Assembly (NCBI RefSeq): GCF_016107395.1
Contig: NZ_JAAIKO010000008.1
Span: forward strand, 186,001 to 250,000
Direction of reading: 5' to 3'
Length of the DNA: 64,000 nucleotides
From: Streptomyces fildesensis
GTDB taxonomy: Bacteria; Actinomycetota; Actinomycetes; Streptomycetales; Streptomycetaceae
This document shows positions 55,809-63,616 of the stretch, in pieces; within the stretch, counting starts at the first letter, position 1, and the number at the start of each line of letters is the position of its first letter. A program made the translations under genes and the position numbers. A model generated the notes under the pieces. It was not told the DNA's origin. It was given only the letters and a program-made list of their open reading frames with translations, and made no database searches.

Positions 55809-56404
55809 GCGTCCTCCTGCTGGTACTTCCACCGGAACGTGCTCATGATCGCATCGAACAGCGCGCCGAGGAGTTTTGCGATGTCGTCGTCGGGGCTTCC
55901 CCCACCGAATGTGGAGAACGAGGAGAGCAGCCAGCTGTCGGCGGTTCCGGGCACGGGAAGTATGTACTCGATGCGCCGCGACGCGTAATCGACCTCGCGT
56001 TCCGGATCGGCGTCGTAGTTCCGTTCCGTCCGGATGCCGGAGCACCCGGCGATTTCCACCGGCTCCCCACCCCGAGTCGTCGACAGTACTTCGGCCAGCA
56101 CCTGCTGGGGATCAGGTGCGTCGAGCCGCCCGAATTCGACGTAGGAGATCAGGAACGAGGCCGGAAGGTTCTGCTCGCGGTTTCCCATGGGCAGGAAGAG
56201 ATCGACGCCCGCGTTTTGACGCGCCTGGTTGATCACCTTTTTCAGCCGCGCCTCCAACTCCCGCCGGTACTGGGCGACCTGATCGCGTCCATGCTTCGCG
56301 AAGGCGCGGTCGAGGAGGGCGGCGATGGCCTTGTCCGTGCCCCGCTGGACCGGGATCTTCTCCCACTCGTCCGGGACGACCAGCCGGTATCCGCTCACTG
56401 TCAT
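55805..56404 (-). CDS. Unknown protein, third gene of the T7SS-like cassette
   Basis: A 199-residue soluble protein with no TM or signal. It begins TVSGYRLVVPDEWEKIPVQR and contains a basic helical region (RRELEARLKKVINQARQN) and a beta-rich remainder. Its start overlaps the stop of the large preceding gene by ATGA, implying translational coupling. I recall similar ORFs next to WXG100-type genes in streptomycetes but cannot name the family. An immunity or ESX-chaperone role is a guess. Confidence 0.7.
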   Translation of the reverse strand: MTVSGYRLVVPDEWEKIPVQRGTDKAIAALLDRAFAKHGRDQVAQYRRELEARLKKVINQARQNAGVDLFLPMGNREQNLPASFLISYVEFGRLDAPDPQQVLAEVLSTTRGGEPVEIAGCSGIRTERNYDADPEREVDYASRRIEYILPVPGTADSWLLSSFSTFGGGSPDDDIAKLLGALFDAIMSTFRWKYQQEDA

Positions 56405-57771
56405 GAGCCGACCTCCACGGTGGTCAGTTCCTTGAACTTGCCGAATATGGGCAAGGGCTTCGAGGTGTCGCCTTCCACCACCGGGTGCAGGAGATCGCCG
56501 TCGAACCCCTTGCCGTGCACCAGGTTCCCGATGAAGTTGAACGTGTCGCTGCCGCCCGCCCAGTGGCTGAACTCGTCGGCCGCATTGGCGGCGCCATTGA
56601 TGATCCGCACCGTCTTCAGGAAGCCGCCCGCGCGAGTGAGCGCGTTGGGGAACAGCCGGGTGTTCGGGAACTCCTCAGCGAGTTGGCGGAGTTTCGTCAT
56701 GTTCTCCAGGACTTCCTTCTCGCCGCCGGCGAGGAACTTCTGGCCGACCGCGGTGCCGTAGTCGGACAGCGAGGACCACAGTCGGGTGAAGCCTTCCTGG
56801 TCCGCGCCTTCTGCCATGTCCGCGCCTTCGGCCAATGCCCGGCTCGCGTTCGTCCCGCCCTCCTCGCCCTCCGCTCCGGCGCGCGTCGCGTTCGCCACTC
56901 CCTCGGCGAACTCCGTCGAGCCGTCCAGCAGGCCCTTCGCCCAGGCCGCGGTGCCCAGGGTGACGATGGCGAAGGCGTCCATCGCCACGTCCGTCCAGGA
57001 GCCGTCGCCGGTGAGGGCGACGGCGGTATGGCCGAGCAGGGCGGCCAGCATCAGTCCACCGAGCAGGGCGGTGACGATGTCCAGGCCGGGGATGAAGAGC
57101 GAGACGATGATGAGGGCGGTGACGATCCAGGTACAGATGTCGGCGAGCAGCTTGATCAGCCCGGCATGCTCATGGATGAAGTCTTTGATCCCGTCCCACC
57201 GGCTGTCCTTCAAGCCGTCGTGTTCGGTGTCCTCGATCTTCTGCATCCAATGGTGGGCACGTTCGTCCCGATGGCTCTTCGTATGCGCCAACTGCGTTTT
57301 CGCCTGCGCCAGTTCGCCCTGGGCAGCCTGTTTCGCGTGGTCCAGGACGTCCTTGTGGTGTTGCTGCTCCGGGGTGAGTTTCGGCGCCGGCTGCCCGGGC
57401 GCCGGCTTCGCTTCGGGGGAGTTGGCGGTCGGCGCGACGGCCTGGGCCTTGGTCAGGGCCTTCAGCGACTCGGACTGGCAGTGGTCCAGGTCGTCGGCCC
57501 AACTGCCCAAATACCCGGACACCGTCTCGTACCGGGTGGCGACCTTTCCCAGGTCGCCCTTGAGTTCCGAAGCGGTATCGCGGAGCTTGTCGGCGAACTT
57601 GCCGACGTTCTCGTCGCCTGCGATATCCGTCAACAGGCCGATCTGATCGCGGATCGTCTCGGCCATTTTGCTGAGTCGCTTGGCTTCGGCTCGAACCTCG
57701 TGCGGTTCCCCGGGTATCGGGTCCTGGCTCTCGTCGAGCACGGCCCATTCGTAGTCCGGCGGCCTACTCAT
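56401..57771 (-). CDS. Putative type VII secretion-associated effector
   Basis: A 456-residue protein. Residues 1-115 are helical and rich in Ala, Asp and Lys, with the spacing of a WXG/LXG-like secretion domain (GKFADKLRDTASELKGDLGK). A Pro-rich linker (~112-135) follows, a helical pair (140-195), then a long hydrophobic hairpin (204-253, including TALIIVSLFIPGLDIVTALL). The last 200 residues are soluble with no known motif. It has GAGGAG before the ATG and is followed in overlap by the third gene. The hydrophobic hairpin hints at a membrane-inserting effector. No known toxin domain is visible. Confidence 0.7.
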   Translation of the reverse strand: MSRPPDYEWAVLDESQDPIPGEPHEVRAEAKRLSKMAETIRDQIGLLTDIAGDENVGKFADKLRDTASELKGDLGKVATRYETVSGYLGSWADDLDHCQSESLKALTKAQAVAPTANSPEAKPAPGQPAPKLTPEQQHHKDVLDHAKQAAQGELAQAKTQLAHTKSHRDERAHHWMQKIEDTEHDGLKDSRWDGIKDFIHEHAGLIKLLADICTWIVTALIIVSLFIPGLDIVTALLGGLMLAALLGHTAVALTGDGSWTDVAMDAFAIVTLGTAAWAKGLLDGSTEFAEGVANATRAGAEGEEGGTNASRALAEGADMAEGADQEGFTRLWSSLSDYGTAVGQKFLAGGEKEVLENMTKLRQLAEEFPNTRLFPNALTRAGGFLKTVRIINGAANAADEFSHWAGGSDTFNFIGNLVHGKGFDGDLLHPVVEGDTSKPLPIFGKFKELTTVEVGS

Positions 57772-57831
57772 GCTGCTGGTTCTCCTCAGACGTGAACATG
57801 CTGGATCGACTACTGGCGGGGGGAGACGGGG

Positions 57832-58158
57832 CTACTTCTTCTTGCCTGCTCCGTCGAGGCCGTCTTCGAGCTTCTTGTCCACGTCCTTGAAGGCTTCCAT
57901 GGTCTTCTCGGCCATCTCGCCCATCGCCTTCACCTTGTCCAGCAGCTTGTGCCGGTGGTAGTCCCAGTTGCTGGCGAAGTCGTGCATCGCGTGAGCGATG
58001 TCACCGGAGCCGAGAAATTCCTTGATTTCCTTCTGGCGCCCGCCCGTGTCCCCCAGCTCCCGCTGGATCGTCTGCAGGCTCTTCGTCGATTCTTCGAGCC
58101 TGTCGTAGGACACTTTGAGGTCCGCCATCCCCGCAACCATTCCGCTCGCCCTGGTCAT
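57832..58158 (-). CDS. WXG100-like (ESAT-6 family) small protein
   Basis: A roughly 98-108-residue, fully helical protein with two helices separated by a turn near NWDYHR, where WXG100 proteins have W-X-G. The start is uncertain: ATG 58158 is the longest, 58140 and 58128 (MADLKVSYD) are in frame. It ends in Lys-rich KKLEDGLDGAGKKK. It is the first gene of a four-gene operon and probably the partner for secretion of the 456-residue protein. No ESX secretion machinery is in the window. Confidence 0.75.
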   Translation of the reverse strand: MTRASGMVAGMADLKVSYDRLEESTKSLQTIQRELGDTGGRQKEIKEFLGSGDIAHAMHDFASNWDYHRHKLLDKVKAMGEMAEKTMEAFKDVDKKLEDGLDGAGKKK

Positions 58159-58353
58159 GATCTGAATGCCGGGGAGGATTTCGCGGCATGCGGGCGCGCC
58201 ACATCAACTGCGGGAGTTCCCCTGTTCGGCAATCCATTGATCGTTTCAAGCCCACGGGGGCCGGACAACCTGGAGCTCGCAAAGAACGGTAAAGACCTGG
58301 CCTATTCCTGACTCACGGTGACCAGGCGCTGCGGACCGGGCGGCGTCGTACGC

Positions 58354-58545
58354 CTACGCGGTGAGGTCGGCCCCGGCGGCGAAGGCGACGAAGCGGGTCC
58401 AGGCGGCGGGCGAGACCGTCAGAGCCGGGCCGTCAGGGTCCTTGGAGTCACGGATGTGCACGGCCTGGGGGTGGGCGGCGACGGGTCCATGCTGTGCGAT
58501 CGCCCCAGCGGCCCACCAACACAGCGCCAACGCCTCCGCGGGCAC
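58354..58545 (-). pseudogene. DUF397 domain remnant
   Basis: The 3' half, VHIRDSKDPDGPALTVSPAA followed by WTRFVAF, is the C-terminal signature of DUF397 proteins (small partners of WhiJ-like regulators). The N-terminal half with the usual W-x-KSSYS and C-V-E-V is absent, replaced by unrelated sequence from a possible start at 58545. There is no clear ribosome binding site. I think this is a decayed gene rather than a functional short one. Confidence 0.5.
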
Positions 58546-58671
58546 GGCCTGTTACCCGTCCGGCCACCCTCTGGCGGACGCGCGTAGAACTCGGGCACAC
58601 TCGTCACGCACCAACAGCGGCACCTGCACAACCGCCCCACCGGTTGCACGTATCCCGCAGGAGGTTCCCAT

Positions 58672-59193
58672 ATGAGTCCCAGCAGAGTGATGAAGCTCCG
58701 CAGGGTGCTGAGCGCGCTCGTTCTCGCGCTCGGTGTCCTGTTCGCCCCGGGGGTCGGCATCGCCGCCTCCCACGACGCCTACGCGGTCAGCAAGCTGACA
58801 CACGCACAGGCCACGTCCATGTTCAGCTCGGCGGGGATCACCTGGTCCTCGTCCGGCGGCTGCTCCAACCGCAACGTCTCCACCTGTACGTCCTTCGACC
58901 AGCTCAACCTGGCCACCGCGCAGGGTGCCGTCACGCTCAAGCACGCGAGCGGCTGCGCCCTGAACATCACCGGCGGCACGGAGACCGGGCACGCGAGCGG
59001 CACGTACAGCCACTGGAACGGCTACAAGCTCGACTTCGGCAAGAACACCTGCATCACCAACTACATCCACCGGTTCACGTACATCGGGCTGCGGGGCGAC
59101 GGTGCTCCGCAGTACAAGTCCGGGTCGGGGAACATCTACGCCGACGAGGGCAGCCACTGGGACGTCCTCTACTACAACTGCGGCGGCTGCTGA
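58672..59193 (+). CDS. Small secreted protein, M15-like fold
   Basis: A 173-residue secreted protein with a signal peptide (VLSALVLALGVLFAPGVGIA) and four cysteines. The region GHASGTYSHWNGYKLDF and the later GSHWDVLYYNCGGC have His, Asp and His positions like those of the peptidase M15/D-Ala-D-Ala carboxypeptidase fold (H-x(n)-D and HxH). I recall streptomycete proteins of this layout annotated as hypothetical. AGGAGG precedes the ATG by a good distance. Function unconfirmed; it may act on cell wall. Confidence 0.7.
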   Translation: MSPSRVMKLRRVLSALVLALGVLFAPGVGIAASHDAYAVSKLTHAQATSMFSSAGITWSSSGGCSNRNVSTCTSFDQLNLATAQGAVTLKHASGCALNITGGTETGHASGTYSHWNGYKLDFGKNTCITNYIHRFTYIGLRGDGAPQYKSGSGNIYADEGSHWDVLYYNCGGC

Positions 59194-59261
59194 GAGTTCC
59201 GAACGAGCCGGTCACGGCCCGCACCGCCCGTGACCGGCTGCCTAGGTGCGGAGCACCGTGC

Positions 59262-59507
59262 TCAGAGCCCGGTCTGCCACTGCCACTGCTGGTCGGGGTG
59301 GCCGTGGCAGTCCCAGATGACCAGGGCCGTGCCGTTCGCGGTGCTTCCGTTGTTGGCCAGCCCCACACACTTGTGCGCGCCGGCGAGACTGTGCCAGAGG
59401 TAGCTGTCGGCCTGTGCGTCGGCGTTGGCGGTCCCGGGGAGGACCAGTGCTGCGATTCCGGTCGCCGCCGCTAACAGCCCTAGCCGATATTTCAGACGAG
59501 ATCTCAT
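59262..59507 (-). CDS. Small secreted ricin-type lectin-like peptide
   Basis: An 81-residue secreted protein: signal peptide (LGLLAAATGIAALVLPGTANA) then KCVGLANNGSTANGTALVIW with DCHGHPDQQWQWQ, matching one subdomain of a ricin B-type trefoil with its QxW motif. It is only one third of a normal trefoil, so it might be a remnant or a small self-associating lectin. GAGGGAGAAA precedes its ATG. Confidence 0.7.
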   Translation of the reverse strand: MRSRLKYRLGLLAAATGIAALVLPGTANADAQADSYLWHSLAGAHKCVGLANNGSTANGTALVIWDCHGHPDQQWQWQTGL

Positions 59508-59671
59508 GAGCGATTTCTCCCTCGGATCAGTGGAAACTGCGTGACGGCCAGATTTCCGGCAAGCCCTTCGGCCTGTCCACAGACGTTCCGCTGAACGGAA
59601 CCAGCGGCGCTTTTCTCAGCCAGGTGCCGTGACGTCCGGCGAGGACGCTCCCTGGAGCCGGCGCCGGCGCC

Positions 59672-60517
59672 CTAGCCCGCGGCCGGACCGGCCAGTACCC
59701 GCAGCAGTCGTGCCACCTCGTCCGTGACGGCGGAGCGCCCCGGGCCGAGGTACTTGCGGGGGTCGGTCAGTTGCGGCTGTGCCGTCAGCGTCTCGCGCAC
59801 CGCCGCCGTGAAGCAGGCGTTGAGGTGGGTGGCGATGTTGACCTTCACCATGCCGTGCGTGACGGCCCGCGCCAGGTCCTCGTCCGAGACGCCCGACGAG
59901 CCGTGCAGGACGAGCGGCACCCTGACATCGGCTCGCAGCCGTCCGATCAGCTCGAAGTCCAGCGCAGCGGTCCGCGTGCTCATCGCGTGCGACGTGCCGA
60001 CGGCGACGGCCAGGCCGTCCACGCCGGTCGCCGCGACGTACGCCGCCGCCTCGGCCGGATCGGTGCGCACGCCCGGCGCGTGCACCCCGTCCTTGCCGCC
60101 GACCTCGCCCAGCTCGGCCTCCAGCCAGACGCCCGCGCGGTGGCAGTGCTCGGCCACCGAGGCGGTGACGGCCACGTTCTCCTCGTAGGGCAGCGTCGAG
60201 GCGTCGAACATCACCGAGGTGAGGCCCAGCGCGACGGCCTGCTCCACGAGCATGCGGTCGGTCGCGTGGTCGAGGTGGACGGCGACCGGTACGGAGGCGG
60301 CGCGGGCGATGGCGAGGGTCGCGGCCGCGACCGGCTCCAGGGCGCCGTGGTAGAGCACCGCGTTCTCGCTGATCTGCAGGATCACCGGCAGACCCGCGCG
60401 CTCCGCGCCCGCCGTGATGGCGGTGGCGTGCTCCAGCTGGATGACGTTGAACGCGCCGACCCCCCGGCCGGCGGCCATCGCGGGGCCGGTGATCTCACCC
60501 GTGGTGACCAGTGGCAT
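59672..60517 (-). CDS. Class II fructose/tagatose-bisphosphate aldolase
   Basis: A 281-residue zinc aldolase of the KbaY/GatY/Fba group. The zinc ligands lie in VHLDHATD (His, Asp region), ELGEVGG, GTSHA and LHGSSGV, and the phosphate-binding GSSG and NIATHLN regions are visible. Next to the SIS isomerase it fits cleavage of tagatose-1,6-bisphosphate in amino-sugar use, though fructose-bisphosphate or another ketose is possible. GAAGGGGAT precedes the ATG at 60517. It is 56 nt after the SIS gene, so one operon. Confidence 0.85.
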   Translation of the reverse strand: MPLVTTGEITGPAMAAGRGVGAFNVIQLEHATAITAGAERAGLPVILQISENAVLYHGALEPVAAATLAIARAASVPVAVHLDHATDRMLVEQAVALGLTSVMFDASTLPYEENVAVTASVAEHCHRAGVWLEAELGEVGGKDGVHAPGVRTDPAEAAAYVAATGVDGLAVAVGTSHAMSTRTAALDFELIGRLRADVRVPLVLHGSSGVSDEDLARAVTHGMVKVNIATHLNACFTAAVRETLTAQPQLTDPRKYLGPGRSAVTDEVARLLRVLAGPAAG

Positions 60518-60573
60518 GGGATCCCCTTCAAGCAGTCGGATTCAGGTAGTCGGACGGAAGCAGGCGGAGCGCG

Positions 60574-61470
60574 TCAGGACAGAACGACGGAACGCGTCAG
60601 GTTGCGCGGGGTGTCGGGGTTGAGGCCGTTCGCCTCGGCGATGGCGACGGCCAGCCGCTGCACCCGGATCAGATCGGCCAGCGGGTCGGTGCCCGAGGCC
60701 TCCAGCGTGCCGCCGGTGCGCGCCACGTCCCCGTCCAGGCCCTCCGGGAGATCGCCGAAGACCCAGGCGATCCGGTTCGGGCCGGTGATCGAGATGGGGC
60801 CGTGCCGGTACTCCATCGCGGGGTACGACTCGGTCCAGGCGCCCGCCGCCTCCCGCATCTTGAGGCCGGCCTCCAGCGCGATGCCGTAGGACCAGCCGGT
60901 GCCCAGGAAGCTGAACTGTTCGGCGCCCAGCAGGTCCGGCGACAGCACCTCGGCGATCGCGCGGCGCGCGTCGGCGACGGCGGGCGCGATGTCCTCGCCC
61001 AGGTGGGTGCGGAGCAGCGCCAGCACGCTGGTCGCGAAGCGGGTCTGGACGACGGACTTCTCGTCGGCGAAGTCCAGCACGACCAGGTCGTCCACGAGGT
61101 CCACGATCGGGGTGTCCGGATCGCCGATGACCGCTGTGGTCCTGACCGTTCCGCGCGTCCCGCCCGTCCCGCGCACCTTGCGGAGCAGTTCCAGCACCTC
61201 GGTGGTGGTGCCGGAGCGGGTGATGGCCACGATCCGGTCGTAGTCGCGGCCGTAGGGGAACTCGGAGGCGGCGAAGGCGTCGGTCACGCCCAGCCCGGCG
61301 CGCTCGCGCAGCACGGCGTACGACTGGGCCATGAACCAGGAAGTACCGCAGCCCACGACCGCGACCTTCTCCCCGGTGGCGGGCAGCAGGCCCGCGACCT
61401 CGGGGATGAGTCCGGCGGCGCGCTCCCAGCACTCGGGCTGGGTGGCGATCTCTTCCGCGGTGATCGACAT
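60574..61470 (-). CDS. SIS domain sugar isomerase/deaminase (AgaS-like)
   Basis: A 298-residue protein with two SIS domains, like the isomerase half of GlmS and AgaS. The N-terminal CGTSWFMAQSYAVLRE has the phosphosugar-binding GTS, followed by ITRSGTTTEVLELLR and later GWSYGIALEAGLKMREA and EYRHGPISI. AgaS-type enzymes convert galactosamine-6-phosphate or similar to tagatose-6-phosphate, which fits the aldolase downstream. GAAGGGACGG precedes the ATG at 61470. A DasR-like site lies 85-96 nt upstream. Confidence 0.87.
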   Translation of the reverse strand: MSITAEEIATQPECWERAAGLIPEVAGLLPATGEKVAVVGCGTSWFMAQSYAVLRERAGLGVTDAFAASEFPYGRDYDRIVAITRSGTTTEVLELLRKVRGTGGTRGTVRTTAVIGDPDTPIVDLVDDLVVLDFADEKSVVQTRFATSVLALLRTHLGEDIAPAVADARRAIAEVLSPDLLGAEQFSFLGTGWSYGIALEAGLKMREAAGAWTESYPAMEYRHGPISITGPNRIAWVFGDLPEGLDGDVARTGGTLEASGTDPLADLIRVQRLAVAIAEANGLNPDTPRNLTRSVVLS

Positions 61471-61552
61471 GGAGGTGCCGTCCCTTCGTCGTTCCGTCCG
61501 TCAGGTCGGACGGTACTGGATGCCCCGCCCGGATCCGGTGGCGAGGTGGAAA

Positions 61553-61568
61553 AATGGACTAGACCAGA
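61553..61568. promoter_or_regulatory. DasR-like (dre) operator
   Basis: The core TGGACTAGACCA at 61555-61566 matches the DasR consensus TGGTCTAGACCA with one mismatch; reading the minus strand it is TGGTCTAGTCCA. DasR is the GntR-family regulator of amino-sugar genes in Streptomyces. The site lies upstream of the SIS gene, so it would control the isomerase-aldolase operon. Confidence 0.6.
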
Positions 61569-61581
61569 TGGATGGACCGCA

Positions 61582-61659
61582 GAACCGGTCGACGGAACCG
61601 GTCGACAAAACCGGTCGACGGAACCGGCCAGTGGAGCCGGCCTGTGGAACCGGCCGGTC
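61582..61659. repeat. Six tandem 13-bp repeats
   Basis: Units at 61582, 61595, 61608, 61621, 61634 and 61647, consensus GAACCGGTCGACG; the first three agree closely, the last three share GAACCGGCC. The block ends at the stop codon of the GH35 gene and is adjacent to the DasR-like site. Confidence 0.92.
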
Positions 61660-63421
61660 AGCCGAGGTCGGGTTCGGTGCGGATCTCGACGAACGGTCCG
61701 GCGTGCCCGTCGAGTTCGAGGACGGCGATCTCGTTGCGGCCGGGACGCAGCAGAGGCCACGGCACGTAGAGGGTCCGCTGCGGGCCGCGGTCCCAGTAGC
61801 GGCCCAGGCAGAAGCCGTTGACCCAGACGTAGCCCTTGGTCCAGCCGGGCAGCGCGAGGTAGCCGTCCGCGGGCACGTCGACGTCCAGGAAGCCGCGGTG
61901 GAACGCGGCGGGGGCCGGGCTGCTTGAGGCAGCGGCGGCGCCCCACGGCAGGCTGTCCGGCGTCCCGTCGCCGAGCGGCACCGGCTCGGCGGTCCAGCCG
62001 TGCAGGTACTGCTGGGTGTGCAGCACGCCCGACAGGCCCTTGCGGTCGCCGATCGCGGCACCGTAGTTGACCCGGCCCATGGACTCGACGAGCAGCTCCA
62101 GCCGGGCGGCCGACCCGTCCACCGCGATCTCCGGCCGCTCGTCGCCGTCGCGTTCCAGTACGGCGGCCTGTGCGCCGTCCACGAAGACGTGCGCCCGGTC
62201 GGCCAGCCCCTCCAGGGTGAGCGGATACGCCTTGCGGGGGCCGGGGATGCTGGTCCGGTAGAGCACCAGGCCGTGGGCCAGGCCGAGTTCCTCGAAGGAC
62301 GGCGGCACCGGGGAGTGGACGGTGCCGGTCGAGAGCTGCCCGATGACGTCGAACAGCGGTACGGACTCGGTGAGTTCGATCCGGGCGGGCGCCAGCAGCG
62401 GCGGCATCGGCTCGGGGTCCGGCGCCGGCTGTTCGGCGTAGGCCGCGAGCACCTCGCGGAACGCCCAGAACTTGGGGGTGGGCGCGCCGCGCTCGTCGAT
62501 CGGCGCGTCGTAGTCGTAGGACGTGATCGTCGGCTGGTAGCCCTCGCCGGTGCGCGGGTCGGCGGTGTTGGCGCCCGCCCAGGTACCGAAGTTGGTGCCG
62601 CCGTGCGCCATGTAGAGGTTGACGGAGGCGTCGTTCTCCAGGATCTCGCGCAGCGCGCCGGCGGCGTCCTCGGGGGAGCGGACGGTGTGCTTCTCACCCC
62701 AGTGGTCGAACCAGCCGTTCCAGAACTCCATGCACATCGCCGGGTCCTGCGGCCGGAAGCGGCGCAGCTCGCCGAACGCCTCGGTGGCGCGGCTGCCGAA
62801 GTTGACGGTGGCGAGATGGCCGGGGGCAGCCCCGCCAATGAGGAAGAAGTCCTCCGGACCGTCGGAGGTGAACAGCGGGACGTCGATCCCGCGCGACCTC
62901 AGGCCGTCGGCGAGGTACTGCAGGTAAGCGCTATCCGTACCGAATGACCCGTATTCATTTTCTATTTGGACCATCAGCACATTTCCGCCCCTGGTGGTCT
63001 GATGGGCCGCGATCATCGGGATCAGCCGGTCGTACCAGCGGTCCACATGGGCCAGGTACTGCGGGTCGGCGACCCGCAGCCGCAGGTTGCGGTCGGCCAG
63101 CAGCCACCAGGGCAGTCCGCCGTTCTCCCACTCCGCGCAGATGTACGGGCTGGGGCGCACGATCGCGTGCAGGCCGGCCTCGGCGGAGGCGCGCAGGAAG
63201 GCGTCCAGGTCGGCGATGCCGTCGAAGTCGTACTCGCCGGGGCGCGGCTCGTGGAGGTTCCACGGGACGTACGTCTCCACGGTGTTCAGGCCCATCGCGC
63301 GCAGCATGCGCAGCCGGTGCGGCCACTGTTCGGGGAGTGTGCGGAAGTAGTGCAGTGCGCCGGACAGCAGGCGCAGGGGGCGGCCGTCGAGGGAGAAGCC
63401 CTCGGGTGACATCTCGAGCAT
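61658..63421 (-). CDS. Glycoside hydrolase family 35 beta-galactosidase
   Basis: A 587-residue enzyme of GH35, lacking a signal peptide, so presumably cytoplasmic. The catalytic acid Glu lies in VLMVQIENEYGSFG and the nucleophile Glu in MCMEFWNGWFDHWG. LSGALHYFRTLPEQW and NLHEPRPGEYDFDGIADLD are family hallmarks, and jelly-roll domains follow (GYVWVNGFCLGRYWD). GGAGAACCC precedes the ATG at 63421; 63412 is an in-frame alternative. It may release galactose from beta-galactosides, and the 3' end carries the 13-bp repeats. Confidence 0.92.
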   Translation of the reverse strand: MLEMSPEGFSLDGRPLRLLSGALHYFRTLPEQWPHRLRMLRAMGLNTVETYVPWNLHEPRPGEYDFDGIADLDAFLRASAEAGLHAIVRPSPYICAEWENGGLPWWLLADRNLRLRVADPQYLAHVDRWYDRLIPMIAAHQTTRGGNVLMVQIENEYGSFGTDSAYLQYLADGLRSRGIDVPLFTSDGPEDFFLIGGAAPGHLATVNFGSRATEAFGELRRFRPQDPAMCMEFWNGWFDHWGEKHTVRSPEDAAGALREILENDASVNLYMAHGGTNFGTWAGANTADPRTGEGYQPTITSYDYDAPIDERGAPTPKFWAFREVLAAYAEQPAPDPEPMPPLLAPARIELTESVPLFDVIGQLSTGTVHSPVPPSFEELGLAHGLVLYRTSIPGPRKAYPLTLEGLADRAHVFVDGAQAAVLERDGDERPEIAVDGSAARLELLVESMGRVNYGAAIGDRKGLSGVLHTQQYLHGWTAEPVPLGDGTPDSLPWGAAAASSSPAPAAFHRGFLDVDVPADGYLALPGWTKGYVWVNGFCLGRYWDRGPQRTLYVPWPLLRPGRNEIAVLELDGHAGPFVEIRTEPDLG

Positions 63422-63616
63422 GAGGGTTCTCCGGTGCTGTGACGTGCTGCTGCGGTTGGCGTCAGCGTGATCGTAAGTGGGCGTTCCTGTCGCCACAATC
63501 CAAAGAATCAAACAGTGTTCAATCCGTTGTGGGGTGCGGAACGCCCGTGATAGAAACCGCTTACTAGAGAGAAGTGAAGCACACCGTCGTCTTCGCCCAT
63601 GGAGGTTCCAACCGCC

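Noticed and set aside
57949..58311. Plus-strand ORF ending in NLELAKNGKDLAYS
   Set aside because: Mostly antisense to the WXG100-like gene; only the last ~30 codons lie in intergenic DNA and match nothing I know.
61582..61659. CRISPR-like array
   Set aside because: Units are contiguous, only 13 bp and have no spacers; no cas gene is present. The same applies to the 15- and 18-bp repeats.
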